Shown here piece by piece: positions 14,611-22,667 of a DNA stretch of 38,201 nt. Made by a program: the position numbers and the translations under genes. The DNA comes from a virus. The stretch is from IMG/VR virus record IMGVR_UViG_3300044970_001442, positions 1 through 38,201 of that record. One strand, written 5' to 3'. Numbering within the stretch: position 1 is the first letter of the stretch; each line of letters begins with the position of its first letter. Below the pieces are notes generated by a model. It was not told where the DNA came from, ran no database searches, and worked only from the letters and a program-made list of their open reading frames with translations.

Positions 14611-15597
14611 TTATTCTCTGATTAGATCTAACGTAACACAATGAAATCCGCCGCCTAAGGTTCTTTGTTGTCTTCCAGGCAGCATAGCACAGTCAATTCC
14701 GTGCTTTTCTAATTGTTTTCTTAAATTGTGTTGACCGTCTAAAAGAGCAACAAGACGAGGATTAACACTAAACAAGTTTATGTTTAACCACGGACTTGCA
14801 TTGCAGTATCCTGGGTAGTGTCCAATATTTTCAGGTTCAGCTGCCCATATTACATCCCAAGTTTGTAATTTTTTAGGCAATTGATCAATGCTTTTTATGC
14901 GACTAGGATTTAACAAAATTAATCCTTCTCTCAAAAAGGCCATAGTACTATCTAAGTGCATAAAACTATAGATATCTTTTAGTTTATGAACAGTTGCTTT
15001 ATTTCCAACTAAATCTTGTAGATAATCTGCTCCTAGTTCATTACCACTATTACTCACGAGATAATAAAGATCGTCATTAGCACGTAAAATATTTGCTGCA
15101 TCAAAACAGGGTTCGGCTTCTGTTAGAGCAAGTATATTTTTATTACCAATACAATTTGTATTGTATAACTCATCATTTCTATTAATTGTTTTTGAAAGGT
15201 ATTTGATACCAAATTTCGTATAATCTTTGAATATATTATCCATTGCCAGATACTCATCTTTTCGAGATCGCAATGGTTGAGGAGTTGCTAATATTAAATC
15301 ATCATATATTAATACACTATCTCTTGGACAATAATTATAATATAAAGGCTTGACAGTTTTGTCAGGGCGAATAACTTCTACATTTTCTTTCTTTAGAAAA
15401 TTACAAAAAATTTCTAAATCTTCATTCGCTTCGTCTATCACTTGTTGAGGGTAAGCACCTTGAGGAATTAACGATTCGCTTTCGAAGTGTGCATAATTTA
15501 CTACTCTTAGACTAGTATCAACAAGTGGAATTGTAGCATCGTCTGCTACACCAACTATTACTTTTTTAAGTGTACTCCACTCGTTCTTAGAAAGCAT
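14611..15597 (-). CDS. Amidinotransferase 1 (glycine amidinotransferase/StrB family)
   Basis: 328 residues. Family enzymes move an amidino group from arginine to an amine, giving a guanidino compound and ornithine. The catalytic residues of human AGAT (Asp254, His303, Cys407) appear at Asp166 in CFDAANILR, His214 in FMHLDST and Cys320 in GGGFHCVTLD. The conserved NYCPRDSVLIYDDLI and PLRSR segments are also present. The start overlaps the end of the DegT-like aminotransferase by 11 nt, so both are coupled. Streptomycin clusters pair an aminotransferase (StsC) with an amidinotransferase (StrB1) in the same way. The acceptor here is unknown. Confidence 0.9.
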   Translation of the reverse strand: MLSKNEWSTLKKVIVGVADDATIPLVDTSLRVVNYAHFESESLIPQGAYPQQVIDEANEDLEIFCNFLKKENVEVIRPDKTVKPLYYNYCPRDSVLIYDDLILATPQPLRSRKDEYLAMDNIFKDYTKFGIKYLSKTINRNDELYNTNCIGNKNILALTEAEPCFDAANILRANDDLYYLVSNSGNELGADYLQDLVGNKATVHKLKDIYSFMHLDSTMAFLREGLILLNPSRIKSIDQLPKKLQTWDVIWAAEPENIGHYPGYCNASPWLNINLFSVNPRLVALLDGQHNLRKQLEKHGIDCAMLPGRQQRTLGGGFHCVTLDLIRE

Positions 15598-16183
15598 GTT
15601 TAAATATATCCATTTTTCTTAAATCAGGATAATTTTTATACGACCATTTTGTCGGCGCCCTAGATTTAGCTTCAGGAAATTTTTCTAGCCCAAGCTGTGC
15701 TGTTTCGGGAGTCATATAGTAATGAAATCCTATAGTGTTTATATTTTGATCAGCCCAAGGAACTCCTCTTTCTCGGCCATCGTGAGCTATTTTTATCAAA
15801 TGTTTATGTGCATATTGATCGTTTAGTAGAATCATTCCTCCACGACCAAGACTTAGATGTTTTTGGTGTTGAAAACTTAGACACATAAATTTTCCGGCAA
15901 TGTAACTGTTAGCATTCCACAAAACTGCTGCATCTATAATGTCTGTATTGCCTAATTGATACCAATCTTTCCAGAGTTCATCGGTCCAATTCCACTTTAT
16001 ACCTAATTTTCTAAAAGTCATTGGAATTGACAAATAGGTATGACTAGGACAAGTTGATTCCCTAGTACCGTGCAATCGCAGACATAATTCGATGGCATGT
16101 GTGCAAGAATCTGTGGCGACTGCATACGGAGCACCAAACCACTTAGCTATTGTTTCTTCAAATTGAGTAACTGTATTAAACAT
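15587..16183 (-). CDS. Compact DegT/StrS-type PLP aminotransferase
   Basis: 198 residues, about half the usual 370-400 of the DegT/DnrJ/EryC1/StrS family of sugar and cyclitol aminotransferases. Seen: ATDSCTHAIELCLRL (residues 23-37, phosphate-binding turn), IIDAAVLWNA with Asp84 for the PLP pyridine nitrogen, and FQHQKHLSLGRGGM with Lys108 for the Schiff base. The C-terminal small domain is missing or reduced to about 60 residues; no frameshifted remainder follows, since the amidinotransferase starts within its last codons. It may be a shortened active enzyme or need a partner. AATAAATA lies 8 nt before the ATG, with no SD. Confidence 0.85.
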   Translation of the reverse strand: MFNTVTQFEETIAKWFGAPYAVATDSCTHAIELCLRLHGTRESTCPSHTYLSIPMTFRKLGIKWNWTDELWKDWYQLGNTDIIDAAVLWNANSYIAGKFMCLSFQHQKHLSLGRGGMILLNDQYAHKHLIKIAHDGRERGVPWADQNINTIGFHYYMTPETAQLGLEKFPEAKSRAPTKWSYKNYPDLRKMDIFKHAF

Positions 16184-16191
16184 ATCAGGTA

Positions 16192-16199
16192 TATTTATT
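16192..16199 (-). promoter_or_regulatory. T4-type late promoter of the aminotransferase-amidinotransferase pair
   Basis: AATAAATA on the minus strand, 8 nt from the ATG at 16183, so the mRNA leader would be only a few nucleotides. Confidence 0.6.
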
Positions 16200-16215
16200 T
16201 TAAAATATTAGTAGT

Positions 16216-16223
16216 AATAAATA
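16216..16223 (+). promoter_or_regulatory. T4-type late promoter of the 92-residue gene
   Basis: AATAAATA on the plus strand, diverging from the box at 16192-16199, followed by a leader with SD GGAGG at 16232-16236. Confidence 0.65.
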
Positions 16224-16241
16224 ATCGCAACGGAGGATTAT

Positions 16242-16520
16242 ATGCAACTTATGAACAGCGAAAGATTTGTAAAAGAATATAATGAATTAAAAACTAGAAT
16301 AGCTGCGGTAACAGATATCAATGTGCATGATCAACTCAATAACTACTTGTCTCAACTAGTTAATGCAGTTAGAACACTTGACAGTCAACACCAAGAGTTG
16401 GTTTTTAATCCGAAATTGCCTGATTCGATTAACATCTTAAGGGAGACTATAAGAGACAATCGAAGAAAAATTACTCAAATGCTAGATTCATGGGAAAGAA
16501 AGTCTAAAAATAATGTATGA
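16242..16520 (+). CDS. Small helical protein of unknown function
   Basis: 92 residues, nearly all helix, probably coiled coil (ERFVKEYNELKTRIAAV, QLNNYLSQLVNAVRTLD, SINILRETIRDNRRKI). No catalytic motif, Cys or membrane segment. Strong SD GGAGG 5 nt from the ATG and a late promoter upstream. Its end overlaps the following oxygenase gene by 8 nt, so the two are coupled. Function not identified; an assembly chaperone or a partner of the oxygenase are both possible. Confidence 0.8.
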   Translation: MQLMNSERFVKEYNELKTRIAAVTDINVHDQLNNYLSQLVNAVRTLDSQHQELVFNPKLPDSINILRETIRDNRRKITQMLDSWERKSKNNV

Positions 16521-17094
16521 GCATAAGATAAATTATACAAATCTTTTTTTAGCGGGTTGGTATAATCCTGATATTACTATATGCGATGAATTGATAGAAT
16601 ATTATAAAAATTCTGAGTATAAAGCACCAGGAAAATCGTTTTATATTAATGAAAAGATCGTTGACAAGTCTGCCAAGGATAGTATCGATTGTATAATATC
16701 AGACAACGCACTTAAACAAAAATATATAGAATATCTTCAAAAAACAGTCGACTTATACATAACAAAATATCCTTATTGTAATTACTACGATCCATGGACT
16801 ATTGTCGAAAATATACAAATACAACATTATCCTATTGGCGGAGCATTTTTTTCTTGGCACACTGAACGTGGGACAGGAAAACGCTATTTAGATAGACATT
16901 TAGTTTTTATGACTTATTTGAATGATGTGACAGATCAAGGTGAAACAGAATTTTATCACCAAAATATTAAAATTAAACCTGAAAAAGGGTTAACTATAAT
17001 TTGGCCTGCTGATTGGACTTTTACTCACAGAGGGCTACCATCGCTTACACAAGAAAAATTTGTTGTAACTGGGTGGTTTAGTTATGTGTCTTAA
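16513..17094 (+). CDS. 2OG-Fe(II) oxygenase, prolyl-hydroxylase-like, HxE variant
   Basis: 193 residues. Non-haem iron oxygenases of this class hydroxylate peptides or small molecules with 2-oxoglutarate. Iron ligands: His116 in FFSWHTERG, with Glu118 where the family usually has Asp (HxE rather than HxD), and His172 in FTHRG; Lys182 is the likely 2OG anchor. The strands VFMTYLNDVT, GETEFYHQ and KPEKGLTIIWPADW are the usual P4H jelly-roll core. Convergent with the minus-strand operon; the two stop codons overlap. The substitution of Glu could alter metal binding. Confidence 0.88.
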   Translation: MYEHKINYTNLFLAGWYNPDITICDELIEYYKNSEYKAPGKSFYINEKIVDKSAKDSIDCIISDNALKQKYIEYLQKTVDLYITKYPYCNYYDPWTIVENIQIQHYPIGGAFFSWHTERGTGKRYLDRHLVFMTYLNDVTDQGETEFYHQNIKIKPEKGLTIIWPADWTFTHRGLPSLTQEKFVVTGWFSYVS

Positions 17095-17804
17095 TCAAAA
17101 GACTTTTTATTCCAAAATAATTTCTTATAGCCACCATACATAAACTGTTTAATAGCCATTGTAATTTTAAGTTGATTTTTTTCGTCGTGTTCCGATGCTT
17201 CCGATTGCCACGATTCTCGCTTAAACGGAATGATTTGATACATCGGTGTTCCTTTTTTAATTAGTCCAGAGAAATTTTCTTGTAAAAGGAATGGCAAATT
17301 AGACCCGGCTTCTGATTGCTTAAATCCATCTGCATCAACTACACCAGCAAGTGTTTTAAATGGTAAAAGATCATGATTGAACGGATGAGTAATTATACAA
17401 CTATATCCCGGGGGTAGTTCAGGAAACCAAGGAGGATGCCAAGTAAAGTGATTCGTTAAATACCCATCAATTTTTGGATAAGAATTTGATACATGTTCTG
17501 AGCGTTCACTCATTATTTTAGGACCTGAGGCATAATAAAAAAGAGTCTTATCTTCTTTCTTTTCAATAACGATGTCGCACCATGTTTCTTGTATGTACCC
17601 CATATGAAAAGAATCTAAAAAAGGCATACACAGTTTAAATGTAGCATTCGGTTTTCCATTCGCTGGGTTGAACTCTGGTTTTTTGGTGTAGAAAGGTGTT
17701 GCACTTTTATACCAATCTGGTATGTATTCAGAGGCGGGTTTTGGCGGATTAACCGTGTATTCAGATAGTTGATCTACAGGATTAAATTTTATTTTCTTTC
17801 TCAT
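17091..17804 (-). CDS. Unknown protein, last gene of the modification operon
   Basis: 237 residues, cytosolic, no named family securely recognised; it resembles phage proteins of unknown function that share a proline-rich start (VNPPKPASEYIPDWYKSA), a middle with WHPPWFPELPPGYSCIITHP, and LIKKGTPMYQIIPFKRE. The aromatic/proline clusters and beta-rich middle suggest a cupin or jelly-roll-like fold, but the His/Asp metal triad of oxygenases is not evident. ATG directly follows the stop of the SGNH gene. Its position suggests a role in the same pathway. Confidence 0.8.
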   Translation of the reverse strand: MRKKIKFNPVDQLSEYTVNPPKPASEYIPDWYKSATPFYTKKPEFNPANGKPNATFKLCMPFLDSFHMGYIQETWCDIVIEKKEDKTLFYYASGPKIMSERSEHVSNSYPKIDGYLTNHFTWHPPWFPELPPGYSCIITHPFNHDLLPFKTLAGVVDADGFKQSEAGSNLPFLLQENFSGLIKKGTPMYQIIPFKRESWQSEASEHDEKNQLKITMAIKQFMYGGYKKLFWNKKSFD

Positions 17805-18713
17805 TTAAAATCCGATTGTTATACTTTTATCTTGTAAAGTTATTAGTTTATCTTCTTGTATTTTTTTCATTAAAATATTAGATAATGTAAAAAATTCTTC
17901 GGAAGAGTATTTTCCACTGTGTTTAAGTTTTTTAAATTTTTCAATTATAAAACTTCTAGAAGAGTCATGATTATACACGATATCGAGTAATGGTTTCAAC
18001 TTCTCATTTAACCATAAATTGTGCATATAAGGAGTAGGATGCAAATCTACATAATTGTCTTTTTCGAATGTCCATATATCATTTTTATTTAATTTTACAA
18101 ACTCAAATAACGGATCGACCCATTTAGAATTTTCCCATATATGTTTTTCATAAATTCTGAATTCAGGAAATAGTTTCCAAATAGGCCATTCTTCAGAATT
18201 TTTAATTATTTCAATTGCTGACTGATCTGACACTCCTATGTGTTCTCGTTTAGAAAATACTGTGTCATATCCTAAATTTCTAATATCCCCCAAGCTAGTC
18301 ATAAGCCACGTGCAGCCAGCTGATTTAAGCAGTTCTTGAGCTAATATTATCATATTCAGAGTATGGAGTACAAACCCTCGTTCTGAAAATAATGCATTTG
18401 CATGTTTTTTATTTTTATTGTAAAAACTTGAATCGTGATAAACAGCCCACCCATCTATTGCATTTTCTTTTTTGTTGAAGGTGTCTTTGTACCAATCATT
18501 ACGTATATGGCTTGACCATTGTATTATGACAACATCATCTTTGTTTATAACATTACGTGCATGACATTCTGATAATCTTTCTGCTATAGCTCTATTACCT
18601 ATCCCTGGTAATCCCCAATTTTGATATTCTTCGAACTCAAGAGATAAAAGATCTGCCCACGTTGGCCAATCGTAGTTTGTAAAACTACAACCAAAAACAA
18701 ATAACCTACTCAC
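17805..18713 (-). CDS. SGNH/GDSL-type hydrolase or acyltransferase
   Basis: 302 residues. Block I is FGCSFTNYDW with Ser10 as nucleophile; block II is GLPGIGNRAI (Gly34, Asn40); the third block is atypical (VVIIQWSSHIRND); the C-terminal Asp-His pair lies in VDLHPTPYMHNLW. SGNH enzymes remove or transfer acyl groups on sugars and other polymers. No signal peptide, so it acts inside the host cell or on the virion. The start is a GTG overlapping the end of the upstream oxygenase by 8 nt. A role in trimming or acylating a sugar or peptide decoration is inferred from neighbours. Confidence 0.8.
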   Translation of the reverse strand: MSRLFVFGCSFTNYDWPTWADLLSLEFEEYQNWGLPGIGNRAIAERLSECHARNVINKDDVVIIQWSSHIRNDWYKDTFNKKENAIDGWAVYHDSSFYNKNKKHANALFSERGFVLHTLNMIILAQELLKSAGCTWLMTSLGDIRNLGYDTVFSKREHIGVSDQSAIEIIKNSEEWPIWKLFPEFRIYEKHIWENSKWVDPLFEFVKLNKNDIWTFEKDNYVDLHPTPYMHNLWLNEKLKPLLDIVYNHDSSRSFIIEKFKKLKHSGKYSSEEFFTLSNILMKKIQEDKLITLQDKSITIGF

Positions 18714-19218
18714 CTAATACTCCAGTTATCTGCATAGCATATCTCTTTTGAGTACTAAAATTGTAAAATGCATGAGGTGTATGGCCTGTCCACCCAAAAC
18801 AATCACCTGCTTTCCAGAACGAATATACTTTATTTTCTATTTCTAATATTTGTCCTTCTATACCATCTTCTAACATCACAACTATTCTTATAATATTGTA
18901 ATCGAAATTTAAATTATGAAGTTCTCTATATCTATCATATCTATCACTGTGTTTTGGAATAAACTGGCCTGGATTGAAAAGGTTGATTGCAATGCTTATG
19001 TTTTTTAAGTACTGAAAACAAGGTTTGATATTTTCATACACACCTGCTGGCATAGGATTTGGTTCAAAATAATTATAAAGTGTTAAGGACTCGATAGAAT
19101 GTCCTGCATCTACATATTTCTTGAGTAAATCCGATCCTCGGTATTCGGCACGTTTATAGTTTAAACTTTTGAAATCATCGATATTCCAAGCAGGGGATAT
19201 ATGATTAAAAATTATCAT
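18706..19218 (-). CDS. 2OG-Fe(II) oxygenase, AspH-like (1)
   Basis: 170 residues from the ATG at 19218, which overlaps the stop of amidinotransferase 2 as TAATG; a longer reading to 19272 would run into that gene and has no better start. HxD at His90-Asp92 (FIPKHSDRYDRY), distal His149 (HTPHAFYN), Arg159 (QKRYAMQITG) for 2OG. The spacing and the run IIRIVVMLEDG..GQILEIENKVYSFWKAGD resemble aspartyl/asparaginyl beta-hydroxylase-like proteins. Paralogous in layout to the oxygenase at 21149-21736. Likely hydroxylates the product of the neighbouring enzymes or a protein; not decidable here. Confidence 0.87.
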   Translation of the reverse strand: MIIFNHISPAWNIDDFKSLNYKRAEYRGSDLLKKYVDAGHSIESLTLYNYFEPNPMPAGVYENIKPCFQYLKNISIAINLFNPGQFIPKHSDRYDRYRELHNLNFDYNIIRIVVMLEDGIEGQILEIENKVYSFWKAGDCFGWTGHTPHAFYNFSTQKRYAMQITGVLGE

Positions 19219-20273
19219 TATGAAAAGTAATCTTGTAACTCGCCGGTACGTTTTACATCTAAAGTAGCACAATGGAATCCTCCACTCATTGTCCTAGCTT
19301 GGCGGCAAGGCAATCCAATAGTTTCAATTCCGTGCTTATCTAGAATACGGCGCAATTCATTTTGTTCAATGTCGCATATTACTAGGTTTTCATTCACGCT
19401 TAAAAAGTTTAAACCAATATATGGACTGCACGGAGCTACTCCAGTATTTGCGGCAGGCACATGTAATTGATCTCCAGTAACCCAAATTTTATCCCAATCT
19501 TTAAAAATTGGTGGGTACCAATTTTCGTTTAATCTATCCGCATTAAACAACACTAATCCTGGTCGTAAAGGTAAAACAGTAGAATCAAAATGTGCAAAAC
19601 TATAATATCGTTCAGCTACATGTAATTTATATCCTCTTGGTTCAAGTATACTCTTCAACCATTTAAATCCTAGCAGATTTCCGCTGTTAGATACTTGACA
19701 TAATAAATCTTTTCCTAATCTTACAACATTTGGCGCATCAAAAATAATTTCTTTATCAACTAAAGTTGCTTCGGTTCTGTCTTCTAACTGATAATTATCG
19801 TCAGTTAAAATAGGTTTAGGAGCACAAATCCATTCTGTACCTTCCTGCATCCATTCGTATAAATGTTTATAGTATGCTCTAGTTTCAAAATATCTAGCCC
19901 TCATTGGACTTGGACATTCTATAATTAAATTGTCAAGGGGTAACAACAAATCTCTAGGACAGAATGTATACCACCCTGTAGTCTCCCACTCCGGGGTACT
20001 GAATTTTTTCCTATGATCTATACTATCTGGTCGTCGTACTTTAACTCCTAGAGTTTTTAGAGTATCGGACAATCTTTCTAAATCTTCGTTAGCTTCGTCT
20101 TTTATCCACTGTTCGTGTTCAATGCCGTCAAATTGTTTTATGTCGTCATACTTTTCTCCGCCATAGATAAAACTGTGTGTGCTTTTATTCATTGTAGGAT
20201 GCATACTAAAATCAGCAGTTCCTATTATGATTTCCTCAAGTGGATCCCAATCATTATGTGATTGTACGGGCAT
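19218..20273 (-). CDS. Amidinotransferase 2 (glycine amidinotransferase/StrB family)
   Basis: 351 residues. Triad: Asp179 in IIFDAPNVVR, His228 in FAHFDST and Cys335 in SGGFHCATLD; YTFCPRDLLLPLDNLI and SPMRARYFETRAYYKHL match family arginine/substrate-binding segments more closely than copy 1 does. It should transfer an amidino group from arginine to a primary amine. Clearly homologous to copy 1 but quite diverged, so different acceptors are likely. The start overlaps the end of the PLP aminotransferase gene by 20 nt, and AAAGGA precedes the ATG. Confidence 0.92.
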   Translation of the reverse strand: MPVQSHNDWDPLEEIIIGTADFSMHPTMNKSTHSFIYGGEKYDDIKQFDGIEHEQWIKDEANEDLERLSDTLKTLGVKVRRPDSIDHRKKFSTPEWETTGWYTFCPRDLLLPLDNLIIECPSPMRARYFETRAYYKHLYEWMQEGTEWICAPKPILTDDNYQLEDRTEATLVDKEIIFDAPNVVRLGKDLLCQVSNSGNLLGFKWLKSILEPRGYKLHVAERYYSFAHFDSTVLPLRPGLVLFNADRLNENWYPPIFKDWDKIWVTGDQLHVPAANTGVAPCSPYIGLNFLSVNENLVICDIEQNELRRILDKHGIETIGLPCRQARTMSGGFHCATLDVKRTGELQDYFS

Positions 20274-21156
20274 AATCTAGTCCTTTAATAAATTGTTTAT
20301 GAAAACTTAATCTGTTAGTAGTGCTGCCACGATTGTATTGATTCCATTCTTCGCCGCCGATTCCAAACAAAACTGTTTTAGTAGGCTTTACAGATAAGAC
20401 ATTACAAAAATCGAGCTGTTTCTGCATGTATTTAGACGAAATATAATCTGGAGAGAAATTTTCTAGAAATTTCATACCTAAAGAAGCACCAATTTTATTA
20501 TTGTAACTTATTTTATGGTAAACAAACATAGTGTCGTCGTCGTCAATGCGTGTATATCTCATACCAATTCGGGCATATGCTACTGGAAATGTTTTACTTA
20601 AACTAAAAGTTATGTCTGTAATACACGAATATGCAAAATCAAATTCAATATTTCTACAAATTCCAAAATATGCACAATCTACTAGTACAGGTACATTAAG
20701 TGAATTGCATTTTCTCATCAATTCGTGATAATTGAGATGTATGTCTCCTGTATCTGCAAATGGTAGACTAATAATTACTGCATCGTTAGGAAGAATATCG
20801 TCGTCTTCTAACCATGCCCAATTATATTCCGCTCGCCATGCCAATTTATGATACATATATTCGCCTTTAAAACATCTAAATCTGCGATTATGATTTCTTA
20901 AATAAAATTTATCAAACCCTTCAGTTGTTCCATTACTGTAACACTTAAATTGAAACTGATCCAATCCAATCAAAGTGTTAGCTGCTGTGCTACGAATCCA
21001 ACGATCGTAGGTATGTAAGTATTCGTCAATAACAGTATTATTATGAACACATCGTAAGTCAAATGGCTCTCTTAAAATTTTTAAAGTTTCTGGATCTTCG
21101 ATAGCGAATGCACTACCAAAGTCTAAGCTTCTTTTATCGTTAGGTATTTTATTCAT
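20254..21156 (-). CDS. PLP-dependent aminotransferase, class I/II (HisC-like) fold
   Basis: 300 residues. Fold-type I marks: YSNGTTEG (residues 73-80, phosphate-binding turn), VPVLVDCAYFG with Asp160 for the pyridine nitrogen, and FSLSKTFPVAYARIGMRY with Lys188 for the Schiff base and an Arg for PLP phosphate. Somewhat shorter than the usual 350-400. It probably creates the amine that amidinotransferase 2, whose gene overlaps its 3' end, then converts to a guanidine. ATG overlaps the stop of the upstream oxygenase by 8 nt. Confidence 0.85.
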   Translation of the reverse strand: MNKIPNDKRSLDFGSAFAIEDPETLKILREPFDLRCVHNNTVIDEYLHTYDRWIRSTAANTLIGLDQFQFKCYSNGTTEGFDKFYLRNHNRRFRCFKGEYMYHKLAWRAEYNWAWLEDDDILPNDAVIISLPFADTGDIHLNYHELMRKCNSLNVPVLVDCAYFGICRNIEFDFAYSCITDITFSLSKTFPVAYARIGMRYTRIDDDDTMFVYHKISYNNKIGASLGMKFLENFSPDYISSKYMQKQLDFCNVLSVKPTKTVLFGIGGEEWNQYNRGSTTNRLSFHKQFIKGLDYARTIT

Positions 21157-21736
21157 CTAAATATGATATTTGCATAGCAATTATATCGGATTTACCAAAA
21201 TTACAAGTTCCATGCCATGCAAAACTTTCCCATGTATATACATCTCCGGCAGTCCAATTTCCTAATAATTCATTTCCTATCTGTATTACTTGTCCTACGT
21301 CCCAGTCATTCATTAAAATTACAGACCTTTTAATCTTCTCAGCGTATTCAATCGTAAGATTTTTTCTATGAACGAATGTAGCATATGTATCAAAGTGCCA
21401 CACTAACATATGCCCTGGAGTAATTTTTATAAAATTATAGCTCAATGTCTTATAAGGAAATTTGTCTAATATAGTTTTTAAATTTTCATTTAATGACGGG
21501 CAGTGTGACATTAAATGCCAAGTACTTTGATCAGGAATTTTCCATTCTTTATGAATTTCTTCTAGGTCACGCTTCATATCAGTAGTAAAACTATCCCACG
21601 GATCGTCATCAGGTACTTCCTTAGTTTGGACAGTTTCTATCCAATCAAAATTTAAATCGTTACTGGTCCATGTACAATCTATTCTAAATTTGACTGCATT
21701 GTATTTTGTTAAATCTTTAAACTTCTCTAAGTCCAT
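21149..21736 (-). CDS. 2OG-Fe(II) oxygenase, AspH-like (2)
   Basis: 195 residues. HxD at His114-Asp116 (PGHMLVWHFDTYATF), distal His175 (FAWHGTCN), Lys182 as possible 2OG anchor. The core KRSVILMNDWDVGQVIQIG and LLGNWTAGDVYTWE matches the 170-residue oxygenase at 18706-19218 strand by strand, so the two are paralogues. Start overlaps the end of the twitch radical SAM gene by 20 nt; AAGG lies 9 nt upstream. Confidence 0.87.
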   Translation of the reverse strand: MDLEKFKDLTKYNAVKFRIDCTWTSNDLNFDWIETVQTKEVPDDDPWDSFTTDMKRDLEEIHKEWKIPDQSTWHLMSHCPSLNENLKTILDKFPYKTLSYNFIKITPGHMLVWHFDTYATFVHRKNLTIEYAEKIKRSVILMNDWDVGQVIQIGNELLGNWTAGDVYTWESFAWHGTCNFGKSDIIAMQISYLDE

Positions 21737-22667
21737 ATAAATGCCTTAAAATATATTCTTTATTTGGAATAGTTATATCATTTAATAATAATGAAAATTG
21801 TGTCTTTTCCATTTCTGATAAATTTACAACATCTAATTTCTTAGGATATGTCAGTATATTGGTGTTCCAAACGTATTGATTTTGATTAATAAAATTGGCT
21901 AGATCTTTAACTCCGTGCCAATTATTGACATGTAATACTGAATTTATCTCTAAGGAAAAACTCGTCGACTTTAATTGTTCTAGGAACTTAATTATGTCAG
22001 ACCATTTACTGCCTTTTCTTACTTTTTCATTTAGGTCTGCAACTCCATCAATACTTACGTAAATTTTAACGCTCTTGAATGCGTTTAAAACTAAAATTTC
22101 TTTCTCGCTCAAAAGAAAAGTTCCATTAGTATAATAAATTACTGATACATTTTCAGGATTAGATATTTCTTTGAGAAAGCGGATATGCTTGTTAGTCATT
22201 AACGGCTCTCCCCCTAAAAATAAAATTTTATCTATACTTTTAGGAAGATTTATAAACTCCGTCGTTGTTAAAATATTAATTTTTTTATTGGTAGGATTTT
22301 TAATGTTAGCCCATGTAGAGCTCCATTCTTCCCAACATCCATCGCATGCCAAGTTACATATATTGTCAAAACCAATTTCTAAAAATTTTAATTCAACTTT
22401 ATTAGTAGAATATTCTTTATTAAATTTTTGTCTTAAACTTTCTTTTCCTTGATTTTCTTCAGTATAACATTTTTCGCATTCTGGAAATCGAACTCCATTT
22501 AAAGAACCTTCTCTAAGTTTATTATATTCTTCAATATGTAAGACAGCACTTACATCTCCCGTAAAGGTAGCTATGGGTTGTTTAAATCGGCAACAAGGAA
22601 AAATACGATTTCCAGGGCGAATGTTAGTATGCACCCAAAATGCTGAACATTTACTCATGTTGGCCAT
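21717..22667 (-). CDS. Radical SAM protein with N-terminal SPASM/twitch-like Cys cluster
   Basis: 316 residues. The radical SAM core has CNLACDGC (Cys104, Cys108, Cys111) for the 4Fe-4S cluster, then LFLGGEPLM (SAM-binding GGE), VIYYTNGTFLL and KIYVSIDGVAD. A further Cys set precedes it: PCCRF (25-26) and CEKC (64, 67), placed N-terminally rather than in the usual C-terminal SPASM position. Such permuted twitch proteins are known in phages and in peptide-modifying enzymes. Start: MANMSKC at 22667, or the internal ATG forming ATGA with the upstream stop 9 nt later. Substrate unknown. Confidence 0.9.
   Translation of the reverse strand: MANMSKCSAFWVHTNIRPGNRIFPCCRFKQPIATFTGDVSAVLHIEEYNKLREGSLNGVRFPECEKCYTEENQGKESLRQKFNKEYSTNKVELKFLEIGFDNICNLACDGCWEEWSSTWANIKNPTNKKINILTTTEFINLPKSIDKILFLGGEPLMTNKHIRFLKEISNPENVSVIYYTNGTFLLSEKEILVLNAFKSVKIYVSIDGVADLNEKVRKGSKWSDIIKFLEQLKSTSFSLEINSVLHVNNWHGVKDLANFINQNQYVWNTNILTYPKKLDVVNLSEMEKTQFSLLLNDITIPNKEYILRHLYGLREV

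Noticed and set aside
15587-16183. DegT-like gene as a pseudogene fragment
   Set aside because: Catalytic residues are kept, the stop is coupled to the next gene, and it has its own promoter; decay is possible but not the better reading.
22233-22262. TTATAAATC on the minus strand as an internal late promoter
   Set aside because: Inside the twitch radical SAM reading frame, far from any start codon, and off consensus at the last base.
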